Assembly (NCBI GenBank): GCA_001465935.1
Contig: LNKV01000055.1
Coordinates: 371,660 to 435,659, forward strand
Origin: Clarireedia homoeocarpa
Lineage: Eukaryota > Ascomycota > Leotiomycetes > Helotiales > Rutstroemiaceae
Length of the DNA stretch: 64,000 bases
Direction of reading: 5' to 3'
Below the pieces are notes generated by a model. It made no database searches and was not told the DNA's origin. It saw only the letters and a program-made list of their open reading frames with translations. Both the position numbers and the translations under genes were made by a program. This document shows, one piece after another, positions 48,088 through 58,179 of the stretch. Each line of letters opens with the position of its first letter. Positions within the stretch are counted from its first letter, which is position 1.

Positions 48088-48492
48088 ATGGACAGAGACG
48101 TATATATAACCACGTACAGGAAAGTCGACGAGCTGGTTAGATTTGGCCGAAGAGATGATGATGCTATTGGGCTGTGTAAATATCTGAGTGTTACGAAGGC
48201 GAGTGAGGGGTTTGGGTGTACTGGAGTTGTTGATGGTGAGTTGAAAAAAGGGTCGGGGTTGCTTGCACAGGCTACAGGGGAAGTTAAAGAAAGGAGAGAG
48301 GAAGATAAGATACATTTTCGATTACGAGATTTATCGGCGGAGATCAGGAGGATGATATTCATGTTTGTTTTAGTAGAGGAAAATAAGGTTAAGAAAATGA
48401 CGAGAAAGAAGATTGTAGGAAGGAGAAGGAAGCGAGAGAATAATAAAAGATATAAGGAAATTGAGATGATTGTTAAAGGTGTTGAAAGTTGA
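48088..48492 (+). CDS. Hypothetical protein with an F-box/2EXR-like segment, possibly a gene remnant
   Basis: A 134-codon frame. Residues about 75-95 read FRLRDLSAEIRRMIFMFVLV, the start of many fungal 2EXR/F-box-like domains (LxxLPxEIRxxIF). A very basic stretch (KKMTRKKIVGRRRKRENN) follows and the protein ends soon after. The usual C-terminal part is missing, and the segment before it is charged and unrecognised. A gene fragment is as likely as a real short protein. Confidence 0.35.
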   Translation: MDRDVYITTYRKVDELVRFGRRDDDAIGLCKYLSVTKASEGFGCTGVVDGELKKGSGLLAQATGEVKERREEDKIHFRLRDLSAEIRRMIFMFVLVEENKVKKMTRKKIVGRRRKRENNKRYKEIEMIVKGVES

Positions 48493-50355
48493 GGGGGGAT
48501 GCATGCTTGGTAAGAAGCAAGGGACGTTTATTGTGTGAGGAACACGTGGATGACTGACTAATGTTTCTCAAAAAGAGGGTGATATTGGAGATGATGAGGA
48601 ACAGGGGGGTAAGAACGTGTTGGGTTGATGAGGAAAGTTGTTCCGTAAGCTTATTCCCCTTTTGCTAGCGACTTCTCCACTTTTTTCTTCCGACCCCCCT
48701 TTTCCCGCATTTGAGCTTGAAAATTAACAACCAGATTACAGTTCCATCACTCCTCTAACTCTGCTGTCTTCATCATTATTGATAATCTATACACATATCC
48801 ACCATCTCACCATCCAATCCTACTCCTACACCTCTTTGGAACTAATCATCCGAAACGTGCTACACAAATTCACTGAGCCGAGACGTCTAGAGGTGGAGAT
48901 CGTGAAGGATATTAAGATGGCGGAGGAAAACATTTATGAAATTCGCAAGGGGAGGGTTGGCAGAATGGCGTGGTGGAGGAAAAGCTTGGGAGTATATTTA
49001 CCTTTTGCTGGGTGATGGCCGTGGTCTCCATTTTGGGGTGTCATTTTTGAGATTTGGGGTGAGAATGTCTCTTCGGCCATTTTTTGGAAACTGGAGAGTG
49101 AATCTAGATCAGAGTTGCAGCTGATAGACGATGGTATGGATGTCCTTATACAATCGTGGCAGAGTATCCAGAGAGGCCTCCAACCTAATAACACGCCAAG
49201 TGGGCTTCTTGATGAGATTGGTGGCCTCTCTCGGCAGTAAGATATGCTAAAAAGATGTTCGAGCAAGCATTTTGCCATAAGAAAGAGTACTCTAGGCCGC
49301 GCGACAAGTATGCATGGTGATAACCTTCCATCAAAGCAAAAGATTTATTCTTTATGTGGAAAGCATTTACACGTATTCCCTATATGGTCATACCGACTTC
49401 ATTCATTCGTATCGAGCAGCAGTTATCACCGTGCAGCAGTAGATCCTTGCCAACACGGAAGTTTTATTAATGTTCAGAATGGAGATGAATGATGGGCCTT
49501 CTTTGATATAAGCCCTCTCGCTGAGAGAACAGCCATAAACTCGAGAAAGACTGTGGGGAAGAACCATGTCCAATCTCCTACCTCAACCTTTCAAGCTGTC
49601 TCTAATTACTAACTGCCGAAGATAGCACTTTCAGGTTACTCTAGTCAGGCTTTTCGTGATTCTATCCTTCCAGGAACAACGAGCAGCACTGGACTCGACA
49701 GAATTGTCTTTACACTGCGCAGCCTAGAACTTACTCCGAACCGAACAGCAAACAGCGCATGTGAAGCAGAAACACTGAGCAGTTGAAATGTATTCTGACA
49801 AAGCAGTTGGATGGAAACAGATCAGTAAGACTTAGTACGAGACTTTTCGTGTACTTATATGCTGAATAATCGGATATCCATGATAGTACCACCAGGGTGT
49901 AAGGGGATCCGGCGGATTAATCCGTACTGGAGCGGATAATGACGATTCTCAAGTGGTACTACCACCAGGGTATTTGAAGCTTGAAAATTTCAAGTTTTGA
50001 GGTCACCTATCAATCGAAAATCCACGGATGCGATGCCGCCACATTCTGGCTGACATTGCATATGTGGCTGGATCCACCCACGGATTATGTGTCAATATTG
50101 TTATTTCCAAAAAAGAAATTGCTCTTCATATATACAGGGAAAATCTTTTCGCTCAAGTACTAAACGGTCCTAGAGCAACAAGATAAAAAACCCGCATTAG
50201 GAGCAAATCTGCAAAACAGACATAAAACGAGATCCAACACAGTATAGCGACTCTATTATTCTTATCTTCCTAGGAAGTAATAGGGAACCCAAAGGACCCT
50301 CTACTCATTCAAGAAAGAAAAGGAAGAAGGGATCGGCATGGCTTTGTACAAGATC
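48493..50355. other. Repeat-bearing intergenic region
   Basis: Contains one copy of a repeat shared with 51791-51966, then a readable plus-strand stretch at about 49018-49242 (ELQLIDDGMDVLIQSW ... LLDEIGGLSRQ, stop) lying in frame after a TGA, which may be a coding remnant. A 114-codon minus frame (48934-49278) overlaps it without family likeness. The right end enters the duplicated block. Confidence 0.5.
48803..48992 (+). repeat. Junction repeat, copy 1
   Basis: CATCCAATCCTACTCC, AACTAATCATCCGAAACGTG and AAATTCACTGAGCCGAGAC recur at 51791-51966 with few changes. Similarity fades, then returns at GGAGGAAAAGCTTGG. Confidence 0.8.
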
Positions 50356-50676
50356 TCAGCCGTCAGCCTTTTCAAGAGAAGACGAGTAAGATGATGAATC
50401 AATGATAGAATTCAGGTGATCTGAGACAAGAATTTCGAAGTTTGTCGATAGTTCAGTGATCTGTTGAACTTGATGGTAAGGAGATGAAATATCGAATGAG
50501 TTGAAATATATGCCGTTGTTTGATCTGGCCTCAATATCCCTTAGACAGACATATAGAGGTAAACGTGGAGCTTTAGAGTTGGTTATATTTACGATGGATC
50601 TATTGGAGCTGTATATTTGTATCGTATGCCATATGGTCCTATTGGAAGGCCCTTTAATTTTACCTTTATTATAGGT
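50356..50676 (-). pseudogene. Fragment homologous to N-terminal part of the C2H2 gene (copy A)
   Basis: An open minus-strand stretch of 107 codons without ATG reads PRLPLYVCLRDIEARSNN and FNSFDISSPYHQ, matching RPLFVSLKDIERRPIN and INSFDILPHQYS upstream of the zinc fingers in copy B. It ends at a TGA (SYSSSLEKADG, stop) with no zinc finger. Conservation of reading frame between the copies suggests both were coding once. Confidence 0.55.
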
Positions 50677-51702
50677 CTATTGGAAGGATAGTATCGTATA
50701 AAGAGAAGGACTTCAACTATATATATGTTAGGAGATACTCCTCGCTTTGTATATTATATGATAATGTCTTACCATAAATATATTTGTTCTTTCTGTAAAG
50801 TACTGTAGTACAATTCAGGTGCTAGCGAGCGCAGGTAGTAGTGGTGGAATTGAAGCACCAGGAAGGATAGAAATCGAAGACAGTACGTTCCGCGTGAGAC
50901 TCAGAGATGAGCGACAATAATGAAGTCAAAGAGTGTGATAAGAATGAAGTCAAAGAGTGTGACAAGACAAGAATGGAGTCAAAGAGTGCGACGGGTAGCT
51001 CTTTACATCAAAGTGTGAATGAGTTGATGACTATTGCCGATGGCCATATGAACGGAGCCTCCGAGCTTTGGTAAAGGTCAGGATATAGTTGGGTTGCATG
51101 GTTGCATGCAGCCATGCTCGCCAATTGGACGAATTGATAAGATCAAGACGCCCCAGATTAAGTAGTCGGTCGCATCTACTGTAACTGATGACTAACCCAG
51201 GCCGGGAGAAACTAGGCGAATCGAGCCATGCACAGGGTGCAGTCCAAAGAGGAGTAGGCCTATTTGAGCCATCGGCCTCCAAAATTCAAAATTCCGATTG
51301 AATGACTACTACAACACAACACAGCTCCACGATTAGTTCTAAGTGTGCTTTTTACATGAGAATAAATCTCGGGACCGACGGTTGCAAGCTTAAAAGAGAG
51401 GCCACCATTGTTGGTACAATCGTAAATCTGGGATACCAACGTCTCATTTCTCAGAGGGGCACAGCAGTAAGGCTGATTCGGGTCTGTGTCTCCTACGTGG
51501 CTAAGTGGGACGTGCAGACTAAATATATGGCCTGCACTCCTATACTGAGTGCATTCTTACATGGGGCGTTACCTTAGGAGTGATTCTGGAAGTCGCTCTT
51601 GTAGTACTTGTTCGTACATCCACCAATATCTCTTCTTTATTTCTTACAGAACTAACGACTTGGCCTGCATAATCTACAGCGCCACATGCTTTGTGAAACA
51701 AA

Positions 51703-51795
51703 CTACTCGCTTTGTGCCCCCAAACCCAAGAGATCATGTTCTATCAACAAATCTTTCTCGGCCTCATCCTTGCACCGTTTCTTTTTATCAGCCAT
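51703..51795 (-). pseudogene. C-terminal tail of the 54844-55797 gene, truncated copy
   Basis: Thirty codons ending DEAEKDLLIEHDLLGLGAQSE (stop) match GEAERGLLMKHDLLGLGAQFE at the end of the intact gene. Homology stops where the junction repeat begins. An ATG at 51793-51795 is probably fortuitous. Confidence 0.7.
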
Positions 51796-51966
51796 CTCCC
51801 CATCCAATCCTATTCCTACACCTCTTTAGAACTAATCATCCGAAACGTGCTGCATAAATTCACCGAGCCGAGACATCCAGACATGCTAGGAGTGCGGGGG
51901 AAAAGGCTTATGGAAGTTGCAGGGAGAGGCCGAGTAGAATGACGGGTTGGAGGAAAAGCTTGGATA
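51791..51966 (+). repeat. Junction repeat, copy 2
   Basis: Second copy of the sequence at 48803-48992, abutting the broken end of duplication copy A. It lies where the breakpoint of the duplication is expected. Confidence 0.8.
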
Positions 51967-53238
51967 GACATGTGACTGTTTGGATTGGTGAGGAGGAGGA
52001 GAGGGTTAGAGAGGAAGAGAGAATAGGATACGGGGTATCCTCTTTTTCTCAGGGCTCAACTAGCTTTTTCTCGGTCCTAATTAGCTTTGAACAGGAGCCA
52101 TAAGCGTACATAGGTGGGCTGGAGATGTCACCAGAGCATTAGGCACGGTTGCTTATATACGAGTAAGTCATGAAATCTTTCAGATGATCGTAGTATATCA
52201 GATCAGCAGCCATTAATCAATGTCTCAGTTACGTGAATTTTAAGACCTTACAACTGTATGAACAAACATTAGGTGCTGGATAAATGAACGCAAGTATGTG
52301 ATCATGTTATGCTGGGAGTGGATGTCGGAAATTTTGTAGATACCATGCCCCCAACTTCTCGCTCGCATTGTATATATTTATAAGTAGGTCGAAGTGAGAG
52401 TATGTGCATCCTAATAGCATGTGTGGAAGGAGATCTAGGGGTAGTCACTCTGTGTTGCACTATATAGGCCATAAAAGAGTGTGAAAGGCAGTCTATTTCT
52501 TCTTAACTAAGTGGGAACCAGTCTCTTATACTATGGAATCTAACTTAGTGACTTAAGCTAGTCTAAAAAGGAAAATTGCAGTACGCCCACAATATGGTAG
52601 CCAAACTCGGGACTGCTGAGTTTCGTGAAGAATTTCGCGCTAAGATGACGATAAAAAGGAACTTTTCTTCTTCTTCCTAGATACAAGGTAAACCGTTTTG
52701 CACAAGTAGATAACAGTTTCAGGAGCAACAGGATAAACACCCCGCGTCATGAGAAGAACAAGGAAGCGAACACATTTTAGGCGCATAACATGAAATGAGA
52801 AGACCCTTCAACCCAAAGAAATACATACCAAGGGACTCAACATCTATTCAAGGAAGAAAGACAAGAAAGAAATGATGAAATGAATGAATAATATACTCCT
52901 TGTTAACGTCCAAATAAATCCTTACCTTGAGTTGAAGCTCAAACTTAACCTTGACCAAACAATAATCGAGGAACCCTGACAAGGTAAATAAGCTATGGTT
53001 TCACCGTCCTCCTGTTTTCCTCCTCGTCGATGAGTGATCAACCGTACGAATAGCTTCGGTCCCAGAGTCCCAAGTTCAGAATATACCTGCCGAATGGGTG
53101 CTTAGCAACTCAGCTGAATACGCAGAGAGCTAATTGGTACCCATTGGGTGGGTTCTGAAACCCACCCATGGGTACCCCTCAATCTAAACAGATGGAATGG
53201 TATGTTTTCGACTTTCGTTCGTGAAATAAGTATTTCAG

Positions 53239-54038
53239 TTAAGCAGCCCCGAGCCTGTGTTGCTGCTTAATGTGTCTTCTGTGGTTATCTTCTCGAGTGA
53301 AGGTCTCCTTGCAGCCTGGATACAAACAGCTGATAATTTCAGCTCCCTTGTGGACACTCCTGTAGTGGCGCCGCAGATCTTTTTCCAAAGCAAAGCCTGA
53401 TGCACAACTTGGCTCGTTGCACTTATGCGGGCGTGTGTGAGTCTTGGTATGCTTACTGTGCCACAATTAATAACCGGTGTTGGTGATTTTGGATCAGAGA
53501 CTCACTTCAACAAACAACGACGCGAATATTGTTTCGAACAAGCCAGGCACTTGAACAGATGATTTGGCGGCCGGTTTCGGTGAACTTGGGCTGCTGTTGC
53601 AGTTGCAGCTGAACCCCGATGAAACGGTGGTACAGTAGAAGTGATGGATGAAGTACTGTGATCTGGCTGATTAAGGTCTGCCTCTAATGTGCTAGATGCC
53701 GATGAAGAATGATGTGGATAGCTATCTTGGACAACAAAATTTTTCTCCACAACGCAAGTTTTCTCGACAACGTGTGCACCTGCCACAAAACACTTGAAAG
53801 AAGTTGATGTTCCTGGATCTTGACTATGAAAGAGCGATAACGACTCAGAATTACTCGTATAGTTATACCTCTCAGTATAATAATGAAAGTCCGAATATTG
53901 ATGAGGTAGAATATCAAATGAGTTGATATTTGAGTGGTTGATTGGTCTGCGCTCAATATCCTTTAGACTAACAAATAGTGGTCGACCTTGTTGTGAAAGG
54001 CGTTCTATACAGTCGTTGAGAGATTTCTCCGAGATTTT
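53239..54038 (-). CDS. Three-finger C2H2 zinc-finger protein, start unresolved
   Basis: Exon 53506-54038 (open, entered after a TGA) joins exon 53239-53455 across a 50 bp GTGAGT...GCACAG intron. The fingers are FKCLACSKQYSRRCLLNKHT (CX2CX12HX3H, completed by the splice), HKCNEPSCASGFALEKDL...H and SCLYPGCKETFTREDNH...H (both CX4CX12HX4H), ending HRLGAA. The N-terminal 170 residues are Ser/His/Tyr-rich, with a Val-Val-Glu-Lys repeat (HVVEKTCVVEKNFVVQD). No ATG exists in this stretch, so the start must lie in an unseen upstream exon or has been lost. A DNA-binding regulator by family. It lies within duplication copy B; copy A keeps only the N-terminal part. Confidence 0.6.
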
Positions 54039-54843
54039 TCAACACGCGGAGACAGGGCGTCCCCGCTTGAAACTCAGAGATGAGTGACAAGAATAGAGTA
54101 GAAGAGTGGAACAGGCAACTTTTACGGTGATGGAATGAGCGCAATTCCAGTGAATGAGCCTGCGGGGTGGTTTTTCAGTGCCGGCACACGTCGAGTTATT
54201 TCTTAGGAGCTTGAAGAATGATAAAAGTATTGGATGGGTTGATAACGGCTTTCGATAGCCGCATGGGACAGAGCCTAGTTTATATATCGCGGTGACGACA
54301 AGGCTGGGAGGTGGCGGCCTCCTAGAGATTACTGTATACGTATTGACAACTTGCCGATCATAATTCTTAGGATTTCTGGTGGCCTCTGAGCTTTGGTATA
54401 GTTCGAAGTGTGGTTGGTTGTGCTGTGTGGCCAAAATCTAGTCATGCTCACCAATTGGATAAATGTCCAAGAATCCACTTGAAGTGGCCTCTCTCGTTTA
54501 CTATAACTACAACTAATGACAAGCATAGGCCAAAATAAATGGAACCAATCGAGTCCTGCAATCGTAAAAGTAAGCCCTCTTGAGCCCGTCGGTCATCATT
54601 GTTAGTTAATTAATAAGAATCCTTATAGTAACGTTCAAGCTAATTGCGCTTACGCCGCAACTAAACGGAGGCGCGTGCCAACACAGCACGACCCCAGGAT
54701 AAGAGGCCACCATATTTATACTTCTATGCATATGAGACACATGGATTCGTGCATCTGACGATATTTCTTTTTCATTTATAGGATGAAAGATTTGAATTGC
54801 ATCATCTACAGCGTCACAATTATCCGTCAAACACATGATTCGC
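54039..54843. other. Intergenic part of duplication copy B
   Basis: 0.8 kb matching 50890-51700 in copy A. No frame with likeness; a plus-strand ATGAGTGACAAGAA at 54079 corresponds to the 50908 frame but stops after 16 codons. Confidence 0.55.
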
Positions 54844-55797
54844 TTATTCAAATTGTGCTCCCAGGCCCAGCAGATCATGCTTCATCAACAAACCCCTCTC
54901 AGCCTCACCCTTAGACCCAGTCTTCTTGATCACATTGCGGGTGCTCCCTGGGAAGACTCCTGGTGTCGATTGGGCATCGGTATGGACTATCATTGACCAG
55001 CCAGGTGTACTGCAGGAAGCATAGTCGGCGTAATTGAGAAGAATGCCGCCAGAATCTCTCGTTGCAACCATATTCGTGATGTCAGAAGTGTATTCCTTAC
55101 TCTGAGATACGTCCTGAAGTACACCGGTGCCGACACTCGGAGCGCCGTCGGTAGTTGGCTGGGCAAGCCATTGTGAGTTATCTGCTGCAACATGATTGGT
55201 AGGCGCGCTTCTGGAGTAAGAAAGGCCTCCAGAACCTCCATATAAGTTGAGATTACCGCTAGCTTTCTCGTGGCTAGTGTATTCGTTGACCCTGCTGGAT
55301 GTTAGTGTTAGTATAACTGTATAAGTGTAAGGAAATTCATGAGCGGGGAAGACGCTACGTACTTTTCAAAGCTTTGAGATTGTCTTCCATTCGCTGTTGC
55401 CATATCTTCAAGTGTGGTTCGTAAGCTTGTGCTAAATCACCAATTTTATCTATCAAGAGTTCGAAGTTAAGTTGAAGCAAGCGTTTTGGATTGTTCGACC
55501 GGTTCTCTTTATACTGGTGAACTATTTTGAAGAGGCCTCCACTCCACCCAGGGTCGGAGGAAGTTCCAAAATCAGATGGGTGGCCTCCAAGCTCCGGGGA
55601 GATCAATTCAGATATCTATCCTCGCAGGGTAGAAGGAGGCCCCGAGCTTGTGTAACTAACAAGGGTGATGGCGGCCTCTTTAGAAAGTGCCCCGACCAGT
55701 CAAAGAGAGGAAGCAGGTACCTCTCGTACAGCACTCGAGCACAGGTGTCATCCCTCTTCACGACATTCCCACACTGTACGGCATTCTTGTCACCCAT
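54844..55797 (-). CDS. Orphan hypothetical protein
   Basis: Proposed exons in coding order: 55797 to about 55654 (MGDKNAVQCGNVVKRDDTCA ...), about 55588-55359 (LGGHPSDFGTSSDPGWSGGL ... LKIWQQRMEDNLKALKST), and 55291-54844 (VNEYTSHEKASGNLNLYGGS ... LLMKHDLLGLGAQFE). Exons 2 and 3 are well supported by open frame and matching phase. Exon 1 and its join (GTTACA...CCGGAG) are tentative, and a start 8 codons upstream is possible. The middle exon is helical; exon 3 is Gly/Ser/Thr-rich, with a hydrophobic GWSMIVHTD patch. No signal peptide or known domain. A truncated paralog tail at 51703 shows the locus was duplicated. I do not recognise the family. Confidence 0.55.
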
Positions 55798-55928
55798 TAT
55801 GCGAGTTTTGCGTTCACTCAAACTTCAAAGGTGCTCACTAGGTGAAGTGAGGGTTATATTCATACTCGGTGTCTCCACTTTTATGAAAACGAACGTTAAG
55901 TAATCGCATGAACCGCAGCGTCACCCTC

Positions 55929-57555
55929 TTACTTAATAGGACAACTCTCTGCCAGCCCTGCCAAACTGATAAACTGAGCCGCTACATTCTCCCCCGTCTC
56001 ATCATACGTACTTCTCCCACCAAACACCTCCGCCCCCTGCTCACTACTATCTCTCCATCCTGTCTTCTCCAATCCATTCTCAGGGCTCCTAGCAAAGGCC
56101 ATCCAAGCCCTCTGCATCGCCAAACTCGTCTCTTTTTCCAACGGCGTATCCTCACCCCTGAAATCTCCACTTGTGCCGAAAACCAATGGCAGCTCAGCAC
56201 TATGATATGCACCTAGCCATGGTAAAGGTGCTATGTTTGAGAAGTTGCCACGGTACTGGAATCGATATGTTTTGAGACCGATCTCGGTTCGCTGACGGGA
56301 GATGGCCGAAGTGGTACAGATGTATCTTGAAAGGAAGTGACTGTCGGCTAGGGTTCTGTTTGCGCCTTCTTTCAGCGGATCGGATGGGAAGGGGTCGAGA
56401 GAGATGCTATCGATGTCGTTAAAACCGTAGATGACAGGCTTGGACGATATATTGCCGGCGAGCAGGCGAGAAGTGTAGTTGCTGAAAAAGATGGTGTTAT
56501 CTACGGCGGGGTTGAAGGATATTGTGGGTGCGACTTGAGAGTCTTGGTAAGATTTCAGGAAGCTTTCAATGTCTACGGCTGAGACCTGACGCATACAAGA
56601 TAGTAGCTCGTCGGCAGAGCTGGAGGCCGAAGAACAGTTGAAGTGGGAAGCGACGAATGTGAAGTTGGTATGTGAAGGATCATCTACCGAGATCACTCTC
56701 AGAGCGTTGCCAGAATCGCAAATGAATCCCTGTACGATAGGGTCGTCTGGATACGCGTAATTGTACACATCTGTGGACCATGCTCCAGCTGATTGTCCCC
56801 ACAGAATCATCTGTTCGGGATTCCCACCAAACGCTGCGATGTTTTCTCGAAGCCACTGGACACCAGCCCGCTGATCCATGAAGCCCAGATTCTGCGCTTC
56901 TAGTTCTGGAGCGTTGGGGAATCCAAAAATGTTCAGGCGGTATTGAATACTCACGACAATATGAGACTGCGTTCTCTCAACCCATTTTGCTGGGTCTTGA
57001 TACGGCACCGATGAACCCCCTGTCTGAAGTGAACCTCCGTAGACCCATATTACGACAGGTAGCTGTTCATTTGGACTTATGCGAAGTGGAGTCCAGATAC
57101 TCAGACTGAGGCAATCTTCGCCGTTCGGACCATTGATGAAGAATTCACGTACAAAAGTATTGTATATTGACGGAATGGCACTCTCGTATTGAGGACATGA
57201 AAGACCAAACTTAGTTGCATCTACTGAAGCTGAAGATTGAGTTTTAAGGAGAGCAGTAGGCGGCATCCATCTAAGATTTCCTGTTGGAGCTTGGGCGAAT
57301 GGAACACCGAGGAATTGCCGGACATTCGGAGTGGTCTCATTGATGAATCCGTGAACTGAGAATTGTTAAATTCATTGACAAACACCAATGTGATAAGCTT
57401 CTGAGCTTACGATTGCCACTTGAAGTAGAAACAAGTAATGGTTTATGTTGCCAGTGTCCTTTTGGTACCCCCCAATGTGCTGGTGAAGAGACTACGAGCT
57501 GTAAGGGGAGAACGACAGCTGTCCAAATCCTGGCAATAGATATATGAAGCACCAT
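55929..57555 (-). CDS. Secreted type-B carboxylesterase/lipase
   Basis: Two exons (57411-57555, 55929-57355; 55 bp intron GTAAGC...CTCAG) give 523 aa. The start MVLHISIARIWTAVVLPLQL is a signal peptide. Then FLGVPFAQAPTGNLRW, EDCLSLSIWTP, the oxyanion region VVIWVYGGSLQTG, QYRLNIFGF, and the nucleophile elbow ILWGQSAGAWS (Ser near 235). The catalytic His is in AYHSAELPLVFG (about 432). Several NxS/T sites suit a secreted glycoprotein. Family: alpha/beta hydrolases of the cholinesterase/lipase group, hydrolysing carboxylic esters; substrate unknown. The ATG at 57595-57597, 14 codons upstream, is in frame but lies only about 15 bp after a TATA box. It is therefore probably outside the transcript, and the downstream ATG was chosen. 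Confidence 0.9.
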
Positions 57556-57610
57556 ATTGTTTAATAGCAATGTCTCAATTGCAAACGCAAGCAGCATTAT
57601 GAGCGCAAAG

Positions 57611-57622
57611 GCTTTATATAGC
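57611..57622 (-). promoter_or_regulatory. TATA box of the carboxylesterase gene
   Basis: GCTATATAAAGC on the minus strand, 56-67 bp before the chosen ATG. With usual spacing, transcription would start near 57585-57590. Confidence 0.6.
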
Positions 57623-58179
57623 TCAATAGATCGTCCTTCCCCACTGGCCTCTTATTTCTGAATAAGCGTGCTGCTTTGCACTAAATAATCTCGTTTTCAA
57701 GATCTCAATGCTTTTAGGCTGGCTGGAACGATGCGGTTGATATGTGGGGTTGTTAGGATTATGACTTTATTTAAGCGTAATGGAAGCGGTTTTGTGAATA
57801 ATTTTAACATTGATTTTAGTGGAGAACACTAGTAATTTTTGTGATAATTATTCTGGAAGTGGCATAATGTCCGAGCGATCCGAGAAACCCATTAAATACT
57901 GTAGTGTAGAATTATTACATAAGTATTTCCTGACAGCCCTCTATAGCTGAATAAGAGATAAATAAAGCTATTCCCAGAAATACGTTCAGCTAAGTATCAG
58001 AACCTTATTAACTCTCGTAATAGTTTTAGCTATACTACTTATATCTCCTTTGGAGTTCGACAGCCTATACTTCTCAGTTATAGAGTGATACAAGAGTATT
58101 CCGATGATTTTAGACTATTTCTATACTCTTTAAATATTTATTAAACTGTTTAATAAACAGTTACTTTATAAGAATATCA

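Larger units (their letters stand above)
50100..51795 (+). repeat. Segmental duplication, copy A
   Basis: Ordered blocks match 52630-54905 in the same orientation: GAGCAACAAGATAAA (50173 against 52723), TTGAAATAT...CTCAATATC (50499 against 53918), GAAACTCAGAGATGAG-like (50898 against 54068), GAGCTTTGGTA (51063 against 54388), TGCTCGCCAATTGGA (51115 against 54446), and the gene tail ending at 51703. Identity by eye is about 65-75%. It lacks the zinc-finger-coding part present in copy B and stops abruptly near 51790 at the junction repeat. Confidence 0.75.
50677..53238. other. Duplicated and intergenic DNA, no intact gene
   Basis: Includes the rest of copy A, with a 55-codon plus frame at 50908-51075 (MSDNNEVKECDKNEVKE..., internal repeat GAAGTCAAAGAGTGTGA). 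The truncated gene tail (51703-51795) and the junction repeat follow. About 0.6 kb of AT-balanced sequence with nothing recognised follows, then the start of copy B. Confidence 0.5.
52630..54905 (+). repeat. Segmental duplication, copy B (with zinc-finger gene)
   Basis: Partner of 50100-51795. It contains the extra 53239-53830 zinc-finger-coding part and continues without a break into the intact orphan gene at 54844-55797. Confidence 0.75.

Noticed and set aside
57595..57597. Upstream in-frame ATG of the carboxylesterase
   Set aside because: Only about 15 bp from the TATA box, so probably upstream of the transcript start; the next ATG gives a standard signal peptide.
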